Below the pieces are notes generated by a model that was not told where the DNA came from, searched no databases, and saw only the letters and a program-made list of their open reading frames with translations. From positions 1 through 35,457 of the forward strand of contig CAIUCS010000072.1 of assembly GCA_903897715.1 (NCBI GenBank): DNA of 35,457 bases. The letters run 5' to 3'. Origin of the DNA: an uncultured Synechococcales cyanobacterium. Lineage in GTDB: Bacteria > Cyanobacteriota > Cyanobacteriia > CAIUCS01. How positions within the stretch are numbered: the stretch's first letter is position 1; each line of letters starts with the position of its first letter. The position numbers and the translations under genes were made by a program. Positions 9,815 through 17,708 of this stretch are shown piece after piece.

Positions 9815-10678
9815 TCACGGATTGCAATAGGAACAATACATTGGATCAGCCAGTTTTCCCTGCGGAAACAGATGGTTATGGCGATGACCGCAGTGTTGAC
9901 ATTGGTATCTATCTAGTCGAATCAGGGGGGTGGGTTGGTTACATTGACTACAATTCAAACCAGATTGTTGTTCTACCCGTTCAAAACCAGGATAATTGCA
10001 AAGGGGACAGGTTTGGCGTAACTTTCGGACTAACTCATGGGTTGCTTGGGCGATCGCCTCCATTCGGGTTGGATTCATCATGGCACGCATATCTGTTTCT
10101 AGTTGCACCCTACTATGGGGATAGTGGGCTAAAACTTGTTCTATGGCAGTTTTTAATTGAACTTCTGTAAGAATGCCCTTAAAAATTAGTGGATGAGTTG
10201 GGATAGTTTCAGATGCCATCACCACCAGTCCATGACGAGGAAAACCAACTTGCCGTGCAAATTCCAAAGCCTCTGTAATATGACTCACTTGGGTCTGGCG
10301 GTAGTTAGTTTTAGTAGTAACCACCTCCCCTACCACTTCTAAACCAAGTTTTACATCCACTAATACCACTAATTCTCGATTAACGGCTAGCCAGGGAAAT
10401 GTGGGATGGGGACCAAAACTGCCTTCACTGGCAATACCCACCAATCGGTGTAAAATTTCCATGGCTTGTTTTGCTTTGACCCGTGCGGTGGTTCGTTGAT
10501 CTGCCCATCGATCCATTTCCCTGGTAAACGTCCCCCACTGGTCAGTATTAAAATCAGTGGGGACGATCACTTCAACCCCAAGTTCTTGGGTTAAGATGGG
10601 AGCGATGACCTGTTCTTTCCCATGCATGGTTCCTAAGACCACTACCTGATCAGACAATTGCACGTTATGTTCTGGCAT
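9815..10678 (-). CDS. DUF6671-like protein with C-terminal zinc-ribbon cysteines
   Basis: I recognise the 287-residue product only as similar to the uncharacterised DUF6671 group found in cyanobacteria. Residues 1-220 form a soluble alpha/beta region with LGTMHGKEQVIAPIL near the start, FPWLAVNRELVVLVD at about 94-108, and MASETIPTHPLIFKGI at 154-169. The last 65 residues carry four CxxC pairs (C224/C227, C243/C246, C260/C263, C282/C285), consistent with two zinc ribbons. No signal peptide or membrane helix is visible. It lies 25 bp downstream of the TldD-like gene on the same strand, so the two are probably co-transcribed. No function is proposed beyond likely metal-stabilised C-terminal binding. 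Confidence 0.8.
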   Translation of the reverse strand: MPEHNVQLSDQVVVLGTMHGKEQVIAPILTQELGVEVIVPTDFNTDQWGTFTREMDRWADQRTTARVKAKQAMEILHRLVGIASEGSFGPHPTFPWLAVNRELVVLVDVKLGLEVVGEVVTTKTNYRQTQVSHITEALEFARQVGFPRHGLVVMASETIPTHPLIFKGILTEVQLKTAIEQVLAHYPHSRVQLETDMRAMMNPTRMEAIAQATHELVRKLRQTCPLCNYPGFERVEQQSGLNCSQCNQPTPLIRLDRYQCQHCGHRHNHLFPQGKLADPMYCSYCNP

Positions 10679-10703
10679 AGAGTATCACAATTGAGACTGG
10701 TTG

Positions 10704-12140
10704 TTAATCTCCTCCAAACACTTCAATATTTTTGAAGGCACAGACAGGGGAGCCATGACCCACCCGAATGGATTGGTTTGGTTCTCCTTTGCCACAAAAG
10801 GGAGTCCCATAAATCTGCCAAGTATTGGCATCCCCCACTCGAACCAGATTATGCCAAAAGTCCAAAGTGGTTCCCCGATAATTGGGATTGCGCAGGGTTT
10901 CAGTGAGTTGACCATTTTCAATCAATCGAGCATATTCACACCCAAATTGAAATTTATGTCTTTGGTCATCAATTGACCAGGAACGATTTGTTTCCATATA
11001 TATTCCCAACTCAATACCACCAATAATTTCATCAAAAGTATCCGTTCCTGGCTCCAGGTTCAGATTAGCCATGCGATCGATGGCTGGTCTATTCCAAGAA
11101 CAGGCTCTGGCACAGGACACTCCTTCTATTCCAGAGCGGTGTTGACTTTCCAATCCACCCAACCCTTTTAATAATTGACCATTCCGAATCAGATAGTCCT
11201 TGCCCGCTGGAGCACCTGTATCATCAAAACCATAACTGGCAAACTCTTCCGGTACTGTAGGATTAAATGAAATAGTCATTGCCGTTGATCCGTAGGAGAG
11301 TTGTCCAAAATCATCTGGCTTGACAAAGCTACCTCCTGCATAATTGCGTTCATCCCCTAAAATGCGATCTAATTCTAGAGGATGTCCAACACTTTCGTGG
11401 ATTTGAAGCATCATTTGATCGGGTGCTAACACCAAGGTGGTGGTGGTGGTGGGACAATCCTCCACCGTGAGAAGTTCCACTGCCTGAACTCCAACCCGTT
11501 CTGCTCGAACCCACAGATCATCATTGACAAAAAACTCCCACCCCCCTTGATAGCAACGCGCCTGATAACCATTGTCTGTTCGGGTTTGGGTGAATCCTCC
11601 ATCCTGAGCAGTTGCTCCTAGATGAGTTTGAATGGATGATATGTTTTGATAAACCTCTGACCCATTGCTGCTCACCAACCATGACTCCGTTTGATTCGTG
11701 ATAACAGAGGCATTAGTTTGGACAATCTGGCTGGACACCTTTAATAAACCACTTAACTGGTGTAACACATCTTGGATTTCACTCGAACTAAGTCCACCAA
11801 AGGGTTGAAGAATCGGGGATAAATAGGTTCCTTTCACCTGAGGGCGTACATGGGATGAAAGGGAATTTAATGCCCACTTACTGGCTGCGAGAGCCTGTTT
11901 ATAGGCATTCCAGGCAGCAATTCGGATGGCAGGGGGGGTTAGGGAATTAGTTGCCCCATAGCCTATGTGTCCATTTACCAATACCTCCACCATGACCCCC
12001 TGACTCAGGGTTCTGCCATTTCCTTGGGGTATGGCATCTCGTGTTTGGTGAACCTGACTAGACTCTTTGACAACCCGCAGACCAATCCATTCCGCTGGTA
12101 TTTGGAAACTAGATAAAAGTTCTGTTAATTCAGCAAACAT
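10704..12140 (-). CDS. tldD: TldD/PmbA family metalloprotease, TldD type
   Basis: TldD is the zinc-binding half of TldD/TldE, which cleaves unstructured peptides and matures some modified peptides. The 478-residue protein has the HExxxH zinc motif HESVGH at residues 248-253, preceded by the strand LVLAPDQMMLQI. The C-terminal half has YGFDDTGAPAGKDYLIRNGQLLKG and the glycine-rich strands of the family. This HExxxH motif distinguishes TldD from the partner TldE/PmbA. Length is typical. No tldE is adjacent in this window. The order galE, tldD, DUF6671 on the minus strand with 40- and 25-bp gaps suggests one transcript. The gene symbol is assigned by family only; its cyanobacterial substrates are unknown to me. 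Confidence 0.9.
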   Translation of the reverse strand: MFAELTELLSSFQIPAEWIGLRVVKESSQVHQTRDAIPQGNGRTLSQGVMVEVLVNGHIGYGATNSLTPPAIRIAAWNAYKQALAASKWALNSLSSHVRPQVKGTYLSPILQPFGGLSSSEIQDVLHQLSGLLKVSSQIVQTNASVITNQTESWLVSSNGSEVYQNISSIQTHLGATAQDGGFTQTRTDNGYQARCYQGGWEFFVNDDLWVRAERVGVQAVELLTVEDCPTTTTTLVLAPDQMMLQIHESVGHPLELDRILGDERNYAGGSFVKPDDFGQLSYGSTAMTISFNPTVPEEFASYGFDDTGAPAGKDYLIRNGQLLKGLGGLESQHRSGIEGVSCARACSWNRPAIDRMANLNLEPGTDTFDEIIGGIELGIYMETNRSWSIDDQRHKFQFGCEYARLIENGQLTETLRNPNYRGTTLDFWHNLVRVGDANTWQIYGTPFCGKGEPNQSIRVGHGSPVCAFKNIEVFGGD

Positions 12141-12180
12141 AAATCATACAATTGACTGACCTGTGTAAAATATTCATACC

Positions 12181-13182
12181 TTATCCATGACGATACTGAT
12201 GCCACCGCCAAGCATGGGATAAAATGGTGGTTAGATCGGAGTATTGAGGACACCAACCCAGTACATGACGTGCTTTGTCACTACTGCCAACTAGCAATGG
12301 TGGATCCCCCGGGCGGCGATGGCACACTTCAGCATGAATCTCCCGTTGAGTGACCCTACGAGCGGTCTCAATGACTGACTGTACTGAAAAACCATTCCCA
12401 TTCCCTAAATTAAATACAGCTCCCGGTTCACCACTCAACAAATAACTTAAACCCAAAACATGGGCTTCGGCTAAATCACAAACATGAATATAGTCGCGGA
12501 TACAGGTGCCATCGGGAGTAGGATAGTCATTACCATAGATGGAAATTTTATCCCTCTTTCCCAAAGCAGTCATCAAAATCAAGGGAATCAGGTGAGTTTC
12601 TGGATGATGGTCTTCCCCTAATTGCCCCGATGGATGGGCACCTGATGCGTTAAAATAACGGAAAATAACTGATCGGAATCCATAGGCTATGGCAAAGTCA
12701 GCTAGGACTTGTTCAATCATTAACTTAGTTCTGCCATAGGGGTTAATGGGTTGTTGAGGATGGGTCTCGTTCAGCACCGTCACCCCAGACTGGGGATAAC
12801 CATAGGTGGCACAGGTTGATGAAAATACAAATTGCTTAATTCCAGCATCCACCATGGCTTCCAATAAGGTTAGGGTGGCAACTACGTTGTTGCGATAGTA
12901 CTTCCGCGGGTAGAACATTGATTCACCTACATAGGCAAAGCCAGCAAAGTGCATGACTGCATCAATCTTTCGGGTAGCAAACAAATGATCTAGCAAGGGG
13001 CGATCGCCCGTATCGCCCACAAGCAGTTCCGTTTTAAGAACTCCCTCAACTAGATCCCGATGACCGTGAACCAAGTTATCAAGTATGATGACTGTGTATC
13101 CAGCCTTTTGGAGTGCAACCACCGTATGGGTGCCAATATAACCTGCACCACCGGTTACCAGGATTGTTTTGGATGAGTGCAT
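12181..13182 (-). CDS. galE: UDP-glucose 4-epimerase
   Basis: GalE interconverts UDP-glucose and UDP-galactose with a bound NAD, feeding exopolysaccharide and galactolipid synthesis. The 333-residue extended SDR has the NAD Rossmann motif TGGAGYIGTH (residues 10-19), the catalytic pair Tyr149 and Lys153 in YGRTK, and SSTCATYG at 121-128 containing the catalytic serine/threonine. Later motifs such as YGNDYPTPDGTCIRDYIHV are specific for GalE. The start ATG is 16 bp after the ridA stop codon, so translation coupling or co-transcription is likely. Confidence 0.93.
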   Translation of the reverse strand: MHSSKTILVTGGAGYIGTHTVVALQKAGYTVIILDNLVHGHRDLVEGVLKTELLVGDTGDRPLLDHLFATRKIDAVMHFAGFAYVGESMFYPRKYYRNNVVATLTLLEAMVDAGIKQFVFSSTCATYGYPQSGVTVLNETHPQQPINPYGRTKLMIEQVLADFAIAYGFRSVIFRYFNASGAHPSGQLGEDHHPETHLIPLILMTALGKRDKISIYGNDYPTPDGTCIRDYIHVCDLAEAHVLGLSYLLSGEPGAVFNLGNGNGFSVQSVIETARRVTQREIHAEVCHRRPGDPPLLVGSSDKARHVLGWCPQYSDLTTILSHAWRWHQYRHG

Positions 13183-13198
13183 CTCGTCAGCCTATTGT

Positions 13199-13588
13199 CT
13201 AAATAACAGCAATACAATCAATTTCAACCATCACATCCTTGGGCAGACGAGCAACTTGAACAGTGGCGCGGGCAGGGGCAGATTCAGCATTAAAGTAATG
13301 GGAATAAACCTCATTCATGGCTGCAAAATCCTGTAAATCCTTTAAGTAGACCGTCGTTTTAACGACTTTGGCAAAGCTGGTTCCGGCTGCAGTTAAAATT
13401 GCCGATAGGTTAGACATTACTTGCTGGGTTTGGTGAGTTATGTTGTTTTCACCCACTAATTCACCAGTTAACGGGTGAAGTGGAATCTGTCCGGCAACAA
13501 ACACCAGTTGACCAGTGGCGACGATGGCTTGACTATAGGGACCAACGGGTTGTGGAGCTTGTTCTGTATATATAACCCTAGGGTTCAT
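13199..13588 (-). CDS. ridA: RidA family enamine/imine deaminase
   Basis: RidA hydrolyses reactive 2-aminoacrylate and related enamines released by PLP enzymes. The 129-residue product has normal family length and the signatures [23 protein letters not shown], and near the end [20 protein letters not shown], in which the Arg of the PARA segment binds the substrate carboxylate. I chose ATG 13588. The frame stays open to an ATG at 13744, but that 52-residue extension is foreign to the family and is probably chance. It is followed 16 bp later by galE. Confidence 0.93.
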   Translation of the reverse strand: MNPRVIYTEQAPQPVGPYSQAIVATGQLVFVAGQIPLHPLTGELVGENNITHQTQQVMSNLSAILTAAGTSFAKVVKTTVYLKDLQDFAAMNEVYSHYFNAESAPARATVQVARLPKDVMVEIDCIAVI

Positions 13589-13786
13589 TGAAGTTATAGG
13601 GAAAAAATAAGGTTTAAGAGCATAGTTTAAGGGAAATTGCCCACCACCAGAATCAGGAACAGGGAAATCTAGGACGAACCTTGATTGGGTTGAGCCCTTC
13701 CTTGTGTCACAGACGGGGCAGTGATTGTTTAATTTGATTCCCAATTCCTGTCTGGAAAATTGAGGGTGGGTAGAAAGAGGATTTCG

Positions 13787-13891
13787 TTATTCTTCCCCAC
13801 CTTGGATTTTTAACAATAGCTTGCCCACCCCTAATCCTACCAAAATTAAGATAAAGCATAAAAAGGCTGCATTAAAAATTTCACCACCCAT
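13787..13891 (-). CDS. petM: Cytochrome b6f complex subunit PetM
   Basis: This 34-codon ORF encodes a single-span peptide beginning [16 protein letters not shown] and ending [10 protein letters not shown], which matches what I remember of PetM (subunit VII) from filamentous cyanobacteria: an SGE-like start, a 20-residue hydrophobic helix, then LLLKIQGxEE. PetM is a small peripheral helix of the thylakoid cytochrome b6f dimer, which carries electrons from plastoquinol to plastocyanin or cytochrome c6. A GGAG lies ten bases upstream of the ATG on the minus strand. It is 198 bp upstream of ridA and divergent from the uracil-DNA glycosylase. At 105 bp it is shorter than common gene-calling cut-offs. 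Confidence 0.92.
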   Translation of the reverse strand: MGGEIFNAAFLCFILILVGLGVGKLLLKIQGGEE

Positions 13892-13997
13892 AGGGTATTC
13901 ACTCCGAATGTGGATAAAGGTCAATAGTGTTTAAGTTTATTTTATTCTACTCAGAGCCGATGAAAAAAAAACTTTAGTGTACATTGGAGAATAAAGG

Positions 13998-14099
13998 GTG
14001 CATCCCAATTTTGCAGACCTCACCCTAAATCCGGTTCCCCTTATCCCTTTTGGGGAAAAGAGGTTAGGGGATGGGGGTAAATGTGCAACATTGGGACAC
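13998..14099. repeat. Second dispersed repeat with imperfect terminal inverted repeats
   Basis: The left end GTGCATCCCAATTTTGCA and the right end, as reverse complement GTGTCCCAATGTTGCA, form imperfect inverted repeats around a C- and then G-rich interior. The left 37 bases recur at 14-50. No clean target duplication is visible. It is non-coding and looks like a MITE-type palindromic repeat unrelated in its ends to the elements at 2248, 21814 and 23162. It lies between divergent petM and the uracil-DNA glycosylase gene, ending 32 bp before the latter's start codon. Confidence 0.6.
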
Positions 14100-14131
14100 T
14101 CTCAAAATAAACAAACCTAAAAGCAAGTTGT

Positions 14132-14830
14132 ATGACCGCTGAGGAACAGATTAATCTCTTTTCTTTGCCTGAATCAGAGCCATCCAGTCATCCATCCTCT
14201 GGTGACTTTGATACTATCCCATTGAATAGTCAGATTCCAATTAACTCTAATACTTATTCCAGCCTAGATCAATTAACCATTCACTGCAATGGGTGTCAAC
14301 GATGTCAACTTTCCCAGACTCGCACCCATGTGGTCATTAGCCGTGGGAATCCCCACGCCTTAATCATGATTGTAGGGGAAGGACCAGGGCAGAATGAAGA
14401 TGAAACAGGTCTACCTTTTGTGGGTAAGGGAGGACAATTACTGGATAAAATTTTGGCTTCGGTGGAATTAACAGAAAATGATGTGTACATTTGTAATATT
14501 GTCAAGTGTCGTCCCCCTGGTAACCGGGTGCCAACGAAAGAAGAAGTTGATGCTTGCAAAGGTTACCTATTAGAACAAATTCGGATCGTGAATCCCATGA
14601 TTATTTTGTTAACTGGAGCCACAGCACTGAAAGGATTATTAGGAATAACTCAAGGGATTACAAAAGTCCGTGGACAATGGATTGATCACGAAAACCGATA
14701 CTTTATGCCTATTTTCCATCCTGCTTATTTGCTCCGCAACCCTTCCAAAGAGAAAGGGAGCCCTAAGTGGTTGATGTGGCAAGATATTCAAGCTGTTCGG
14801 AAAAGATGGAATGAAATTAAAACTGAGTGA
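14132..14830 (+). CDS. Family 4 uracil-DNA glycosylase (Fe-S)
   Basis: This enzyme removes uracil from DNA at the first step of base-excision repair. The 232-residue protein has the catalytic motif GEGPGQNEDETGLPFVG (residues 82-98) and a C-terminal HPAYLLRN segment. It also has the four expected 4Fe-4S cysteines C55, C58, C126 and C142, the third in NIVKCRPPGNR. The N-terminal 45 residues are a poorly conserved Ser/Pro-rich tail. The start is ATG 14132. It converges on the DUF3143 gene with a 22-bp gap. An older annotation name for relatives is phage SPO1 DNA polymerase-related protein. Confidence 0.93.
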   Translation: MTAEEQINLFSLPESEPSSHPSSGDFDTIPLNSQIPINSNTYSSLDQLTIHCNGCQRCQLSQTRTHVVISRGNPHALIMIVGEGPGQNEDETGLPFVGKGGQLLDKILASVELTENDVYICNIVKCRPPGNRVPTKEEVDACKGYLLEQIRIVNPMIILLTGATALKGLLGITQGITKVRGQWIDHENRYFMPIFHPAYLLRNPSKEKGSPKWLMWQDIQAVRKRWNEIKTE

Positions 14831-14852
14831 GTTTTTTCGGATCAGTAATTCT

Positions 14853-15125
14853 TTATGGTCCAGAAAATACAGCTGCTTCAATATCTTGCCGACTGAGGGA
14901 ATATTTGAAAGAGCGTTGAATGTCTTTCCCGTCCTCTCCTGAACCCAGATAACGCACCGTAATTTGATCAGTGTCTAGGGTAATTTCTGCTTGCCAATTT
15001 GGTCGGGATACAGACCAGAAATGGGGCTCGGTGGAGTTTTGGCAGCAGTCCATAGACATTAGCCACTGTTCAATATCCGGAAGGGGATGGTTGTAAAGGG
15101 GAGTTTCGCTGGAAGGAATGGACAT
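14853..15125 (-). CDS. DUF3143 family protein
   Basis: A 90-residue soluble protein that I recognise as the cyanobacterial DUF3143 family by TPLYNHPLPDIEQWL near the start, the WxAEITLDTDQITVRYL strand in the middle and the C-terminal FKYSLSRQDIEAAVFSGP. Function is not known to me. It lies 60 bp downstream of the J-domain gene on the same strand. I recall DUF3143 next to DnaJ-domain genes in other cyanobacteria, which would suggest a chaperone-related role, but that is inference from context. Confidence 0.85.
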   Translation of the reverse strand: MSIPSSETPLYNHPLPDIEQWLMSMDCCQNSTEPHFWSVSRPNWQAEITLDTDQITVRYLGSGEDGKDIQRSFKYSLSRQDIEAAVFSGP

Positions 15126-15185
15126 ATTTAAGAACAGTAACGGTAAGAAAGTTAAGGGGTTATAGACGGAGTAAAGGAAGGGGGA

Positions 15186-15782
15186 TCATCCCGATTTGGA
15201 TGATTTGAAGGTTAGTTGAATTGTCGTTTCCCCTAATTCTATCTCCTGATGAAAAATCATTGGAGAAGTGATGGCGGGAGAATCAGATGGGGAGGGATAA
15301 ATAATGGCAATACCTTTGGTGAATCCAATCGCGATCGCCAGTATTAAACATCCCACTACCGTCAATCCTAAAATGAATAAGGCAAAAACCTCTCCCGCTG
15401 ATAGGGGTCGATCAGTGGGATCTAAATACAGGGATGAAGTCTGATAGCCTTTAGTTTTGCCCCAAGTCCCATTAAGGTCTGGGGGTGGTTGGATCACCGC
15501 AATTCTGGAATATCCAATGGATTGATCGTAAAGGAGACGTCGTTCAGGATTGCTCAGCACTCCATAGGCTTGGTTGAGGTGATAAAATTTAACCGTTGCC
15601 ACATCGGTTGTTAAGTCAGTGGTGTCTGGATGAAAGCGTTTACTTAACTCCCGATAAGCAGCACGAATTTGTTGCACTGAAGCCGAGGGATGTAAACCCA
15701 GCAAACGATAATAATTTTCTGATGCAACAACGGTTTCCGGTTGTTCCTGGTTTGATTGTGCCTTCTGATTTTGCCAGTCCAC
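15186..15782 (-). CDS. J-domain protein with one transmembrane helix
   Basis: The 198-residue product has an N-terminal J domain at about residues 22-87 (YYRLLGLHPSASVQQIRAAY) with the HPD triad at 51-53 that stimulates Hsp70 ATPase. A single hydrophobic helix is at about 132-153 (VFALFILGLTVVGCLILAIA), followed by a 45-residue tail. There is no G/F region and no zinc-finger or client-binding domain, so it is a class-C J protein that would tether DnaK to a membrane. Start is GTG 15782 with AGGAAG upstream. It lies 60 bp before DUF3143 and 129 bp after the LPxxRP-repeat gene. Confidence 0.9.
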   Translation of the reverse strand: MDWQNQKAQSNQEQPETVVASENYYRLLGLHPSASVQQIRAAYRELSKRFHPDTTDLTTDVATVKFYHLNQAYGVLSNPERRLLYDQSIGYSRIAVIQPPPDLNGTWGKTKGYQTSSLYLDPTDRPLSAGEVFALFILGLTVVGCLILAIAIGFTKGIAIIYPSPSDSPAITSPMIFHQEIELGETTIQLTFKSSKSG

Positions 15783-15911
15783 ACTTACTTCCTAAGTTCG
15801 AATCCAAATAATGAACCAACTTGGTTGAAAACCTTGCTAGCTGATGGGATAACGATTTCCCATCAGACAATCATTCTTTTACACCAGTGTAATTGGGTAG
15901 TGGGGAATCCA

Positions 15912-16766
15912 TCAGTCTAGGTAACCCATCAACGTGGTTGAATCGTCAATTTCATTGGAAGCAATTGGGCGATGCCCTGGCAGGGAATGATTATTGGAAA
16001 TTTGTAAGTGACTGGCAACAATCGGTCGATGTCCAGGCAAGGAGTTGGTATCTAGAACTTCAATATCACTGGCAACTATGGGGCGTTGCCCATAAAGATT
16101 GACCGTTTCAATCACTTGAATATCACTGGGAGAAACGGGACGGCGACCCAGTAGGGACGATTTGGTGAGACGGGACTCACCGGCTGGAACGATGTCAGTG
16201 GACTGGGACGGAGGAGATACGTTGAATGGTTTGGGGGTACTCATGGGTTTAATTTGTTCAACCTTTAAACTATTGGATGCAATTGGACGGTTCCCTGGCA
16301 AAGGCAGGGGGGTATACCCTTCAGGAAATGTTGCTTTTACCTCCGGTTTACTATTGGAAGCAATAGGCCGATTCCCAGGGAGGGGGACAGCCTTAAATAT
16401 GTCCTTAGATTGTACCACAATGGATGATTCAGTGGGTTGTGGGGTAGGTCTGGGGACAAGTTGTAGGGGCGGCGATTGGCTAGGCTGGCTTGTACTGGGA
16501 GCGAGCCGATTAAGACGGTTTGCTGGTGGAGACAGTTGGGAATGAGGTTGGATTATTACAGAAGCCCCTTCTTCCCCAAGTTGTTCTGGGGGGTGGGGAG
16601 GATCAACGGGAATCTCCTGAATGTCTGCTTGAGGGGGAACAGATGGGGAGATTGTCTCAGTCACTGAAGGTTGGACTGCACTATTTTTTTCAGAAGTGCC
16701 AGAGGCTTTACTCCGACTTACTGCAGTGCGGCGACTACTGGACTTGGGTGTTGTATCAGGACTCAT
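15912..16766 (-). CDS. LPxxRP-repeat protein, long paralogue (function unknown)
   Basis: I do not recognise a characterised family. From ATG 16766 (AGAGGT eight bases upstream; a TTG at 16769 is also in frame) the 284-residue product starts with about 120 Ser/Pro/Thr-rich, probably disordered residues. Six copies of a motif with consensus LPGxRPI follow. Their RP dipeptides begin at residues 133, 160, 209, 228, 247 and 266; the last four are exactly 19 residues apart. A typical unit is SLPGHRPIVASHLQISNN. The protein ends LMGYLD. No signal peptide or membrane helix is seen. The divergent gene at 17190 encodes a shorter protein of the same design, so the two are paralogues. Confidence 0.85.
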   Translation of the reverse strand: MSPDTTPKSSSRRTAVSRSKASGTSEKNSAVQPSVTETISPSVPPQADIQEIPVDPPHPPEQLGEEGASVIIQPHSQLSPPANRLNRLAPSTSQPSQSPPLQLVPRPTPQPTESSIVVQSKDIFKAVPLPGNRPIASNSKPEVKATFPEGYTPLPLPGNRPIASNSLKVEQIKPMSTPKPFNVSPPSQSTDIVPAGESRLTKSSLLGRRPVSPSDIQVIETVNLYGQRPIVASDIEVLDTNSLPGHRPIVASHLQISNNHSLPGHRPIASNEIDDSTTLMGYLD

Positions 16767-17189
16767 CAAACCATACCTCTAGTCACACTGACCTCATAGT
16801 TTTCAAGGGTAAAGTTAGGTTTATTTCCTAGTTATAGGTGACCCTTAACTTCCCCCAAAAGAGGAACTAGCGAGGGTAGCCCACAACCTTCCTTACCTGG
16901 GGGAATGGAACAGTTACAGTTATGTGAAACTGGCTATTAGTTTTATTAAAACATGAATTGACATTCTCAATTGACATTCTTTTAGATGTAAATCTATCAG
17001 GAATATGATAGTACCTCATCATACCTTGTACTTAGGTGGATCAATACGCCACTAGGAGGAACAATATGCTAAAATAACGAAATAAAACCGGTTAATGGCA
17101 AACCTAATGGTTTGTTATTCATTATCCACCCATGACATCCACTGATTTTTTCTCAAAATTAATATTTTCATACTTTATTAGCGTTTTAC
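16767..17189. promoter_or_regulatory. Divergent intergenic region between the LPxxRP-repeat genes
   Basis: This 423-bp spacer must hold promoters for both repeat-protein genes. It contains a 13-bp tandem repeat, AATTGACATTCTC then AATTGACATTCTT (16956-16981). An inverted repeat CTATCA-6-TGATAG follows at 16994-17011, and an overlapping GTA-N8-TAC at 17011-17024 matches the NtcA consensus. A second inverted repeat, TTCCCCCA and TGGGGGAA, lies at about 16852-16907. No -10 box sits at the right distance from the GTA-N8-TAC for a class-II NtcA promoter, and such a six-base match occurs by chance about once per 4 kb. The motifs are visible; regulation by any factor is conjecture. Confidence 0.4.
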
Positions 17190-17660
17190 ATGATGACTCA
17201 AGACGAACAAGCGATCGAAGAACTACCCACTGGCGGCAAAATTCAAACCACACCTCCAAGTTCCGTCATTGAATCCGCTCACCTTTTTCAGACAGGGCGT
17301 TTACCAGGCAAATATCCTATTTTGAAAACAAACCTCCAGGTTCTAACCCACTCAGGATTGCCCAATGGACGACCAGTATTTGCCAGTCACCTCCAGACAA
17401 GGATTGATGCAGGATTACCCCATAATCGCCCGATCTTCATTACAGATGTACGGGTGGTGAGAACTGATTCTTTACCCCATAATCGACCTGTATTTGAGGA
17501 TGAAGTCCATATGGTGCCAGGCTTTGGCATTATGGGTCGTCCTGTGGCAATCAGTGATATTCCTATTCCTGACTATAGCCCCCTGCCCAATAATCGTCCC
17601 ATCGCTCATAATAATCAAGACTATGAAAACATAGAAGCAATCATTGGTTATTTAGATTAG
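17190..17660 (+). CDS. LPxxRP-repeat protein, short paralogue (function unknown)
   Basis: The 156-residue product consists almost wholly of six repeats. Their second conserved position (Arg, or Tyr in the first) falls at residues 42, 61, 80, 99, 117 and 136, a period of 19, 19, 19, 18 and 19. Units read GLPHNRPIFITDVRVVRTD, or variants with YP or MGRP. The C-terminus IIGYLD parallels LMGYLD of the divergent paralogue. There is no signal peptide or membrane segment. ATG 17190 is immediately followed by a second ATG; no clear ribosome binding site is visible. It lies 48 bp upstream of the CpcS-type lyase on the same strand, so co-transcription is plausible. I do not assign a function. Confidence 0.85.
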   Translation: MMTQDEQAIEELPTGGKIQTTPPSSVIESAHLFQTGRLPGKYPILKTNLQVLTHSGLPNGRPVFASHLQTRIDAGLPHNRPIFITDVRVVRTDSLPHNRPVFEDEVHMVPGFGIMGRPVAISDIPIPDYSPLPNNRPIAHNNQDYENIEAIIGYLD

Positions 17661-17708
17661 GAGCCGATTAATTGTATAAAACTACGATAAAAGGCACGTA
17701 AGCAGCTT

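Noticed and set aside
9808-10170. 120-codon plus-strand frame
   Set aside because: It is the antisense shadow of the DUF6671-like gene, whose cysteine pattern and frame are convincing.
13589-13744. 52-residue in-frame N-terminal extension of RidA containing CPVC
   Set aside because: RidA proteins have about 130 residues starting at the chosen ATG; the extension has no family support and an open frame of that length is not unlikely by chance.
16162-16545. 127-codon plus-strand frame with glycine-rich product
   Set aside because: It is the antisense shadow of the long LPxxRP-repeat gene; its apparent repeats mirror the coding repeats on the other strand.
17011-17024. Confident NtcA binding site
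   Set aside because: The GTA-N8-TAC match is exact, but it is expected about once per 4 kb by chance and no -10 element is at the proper distance on either strand.
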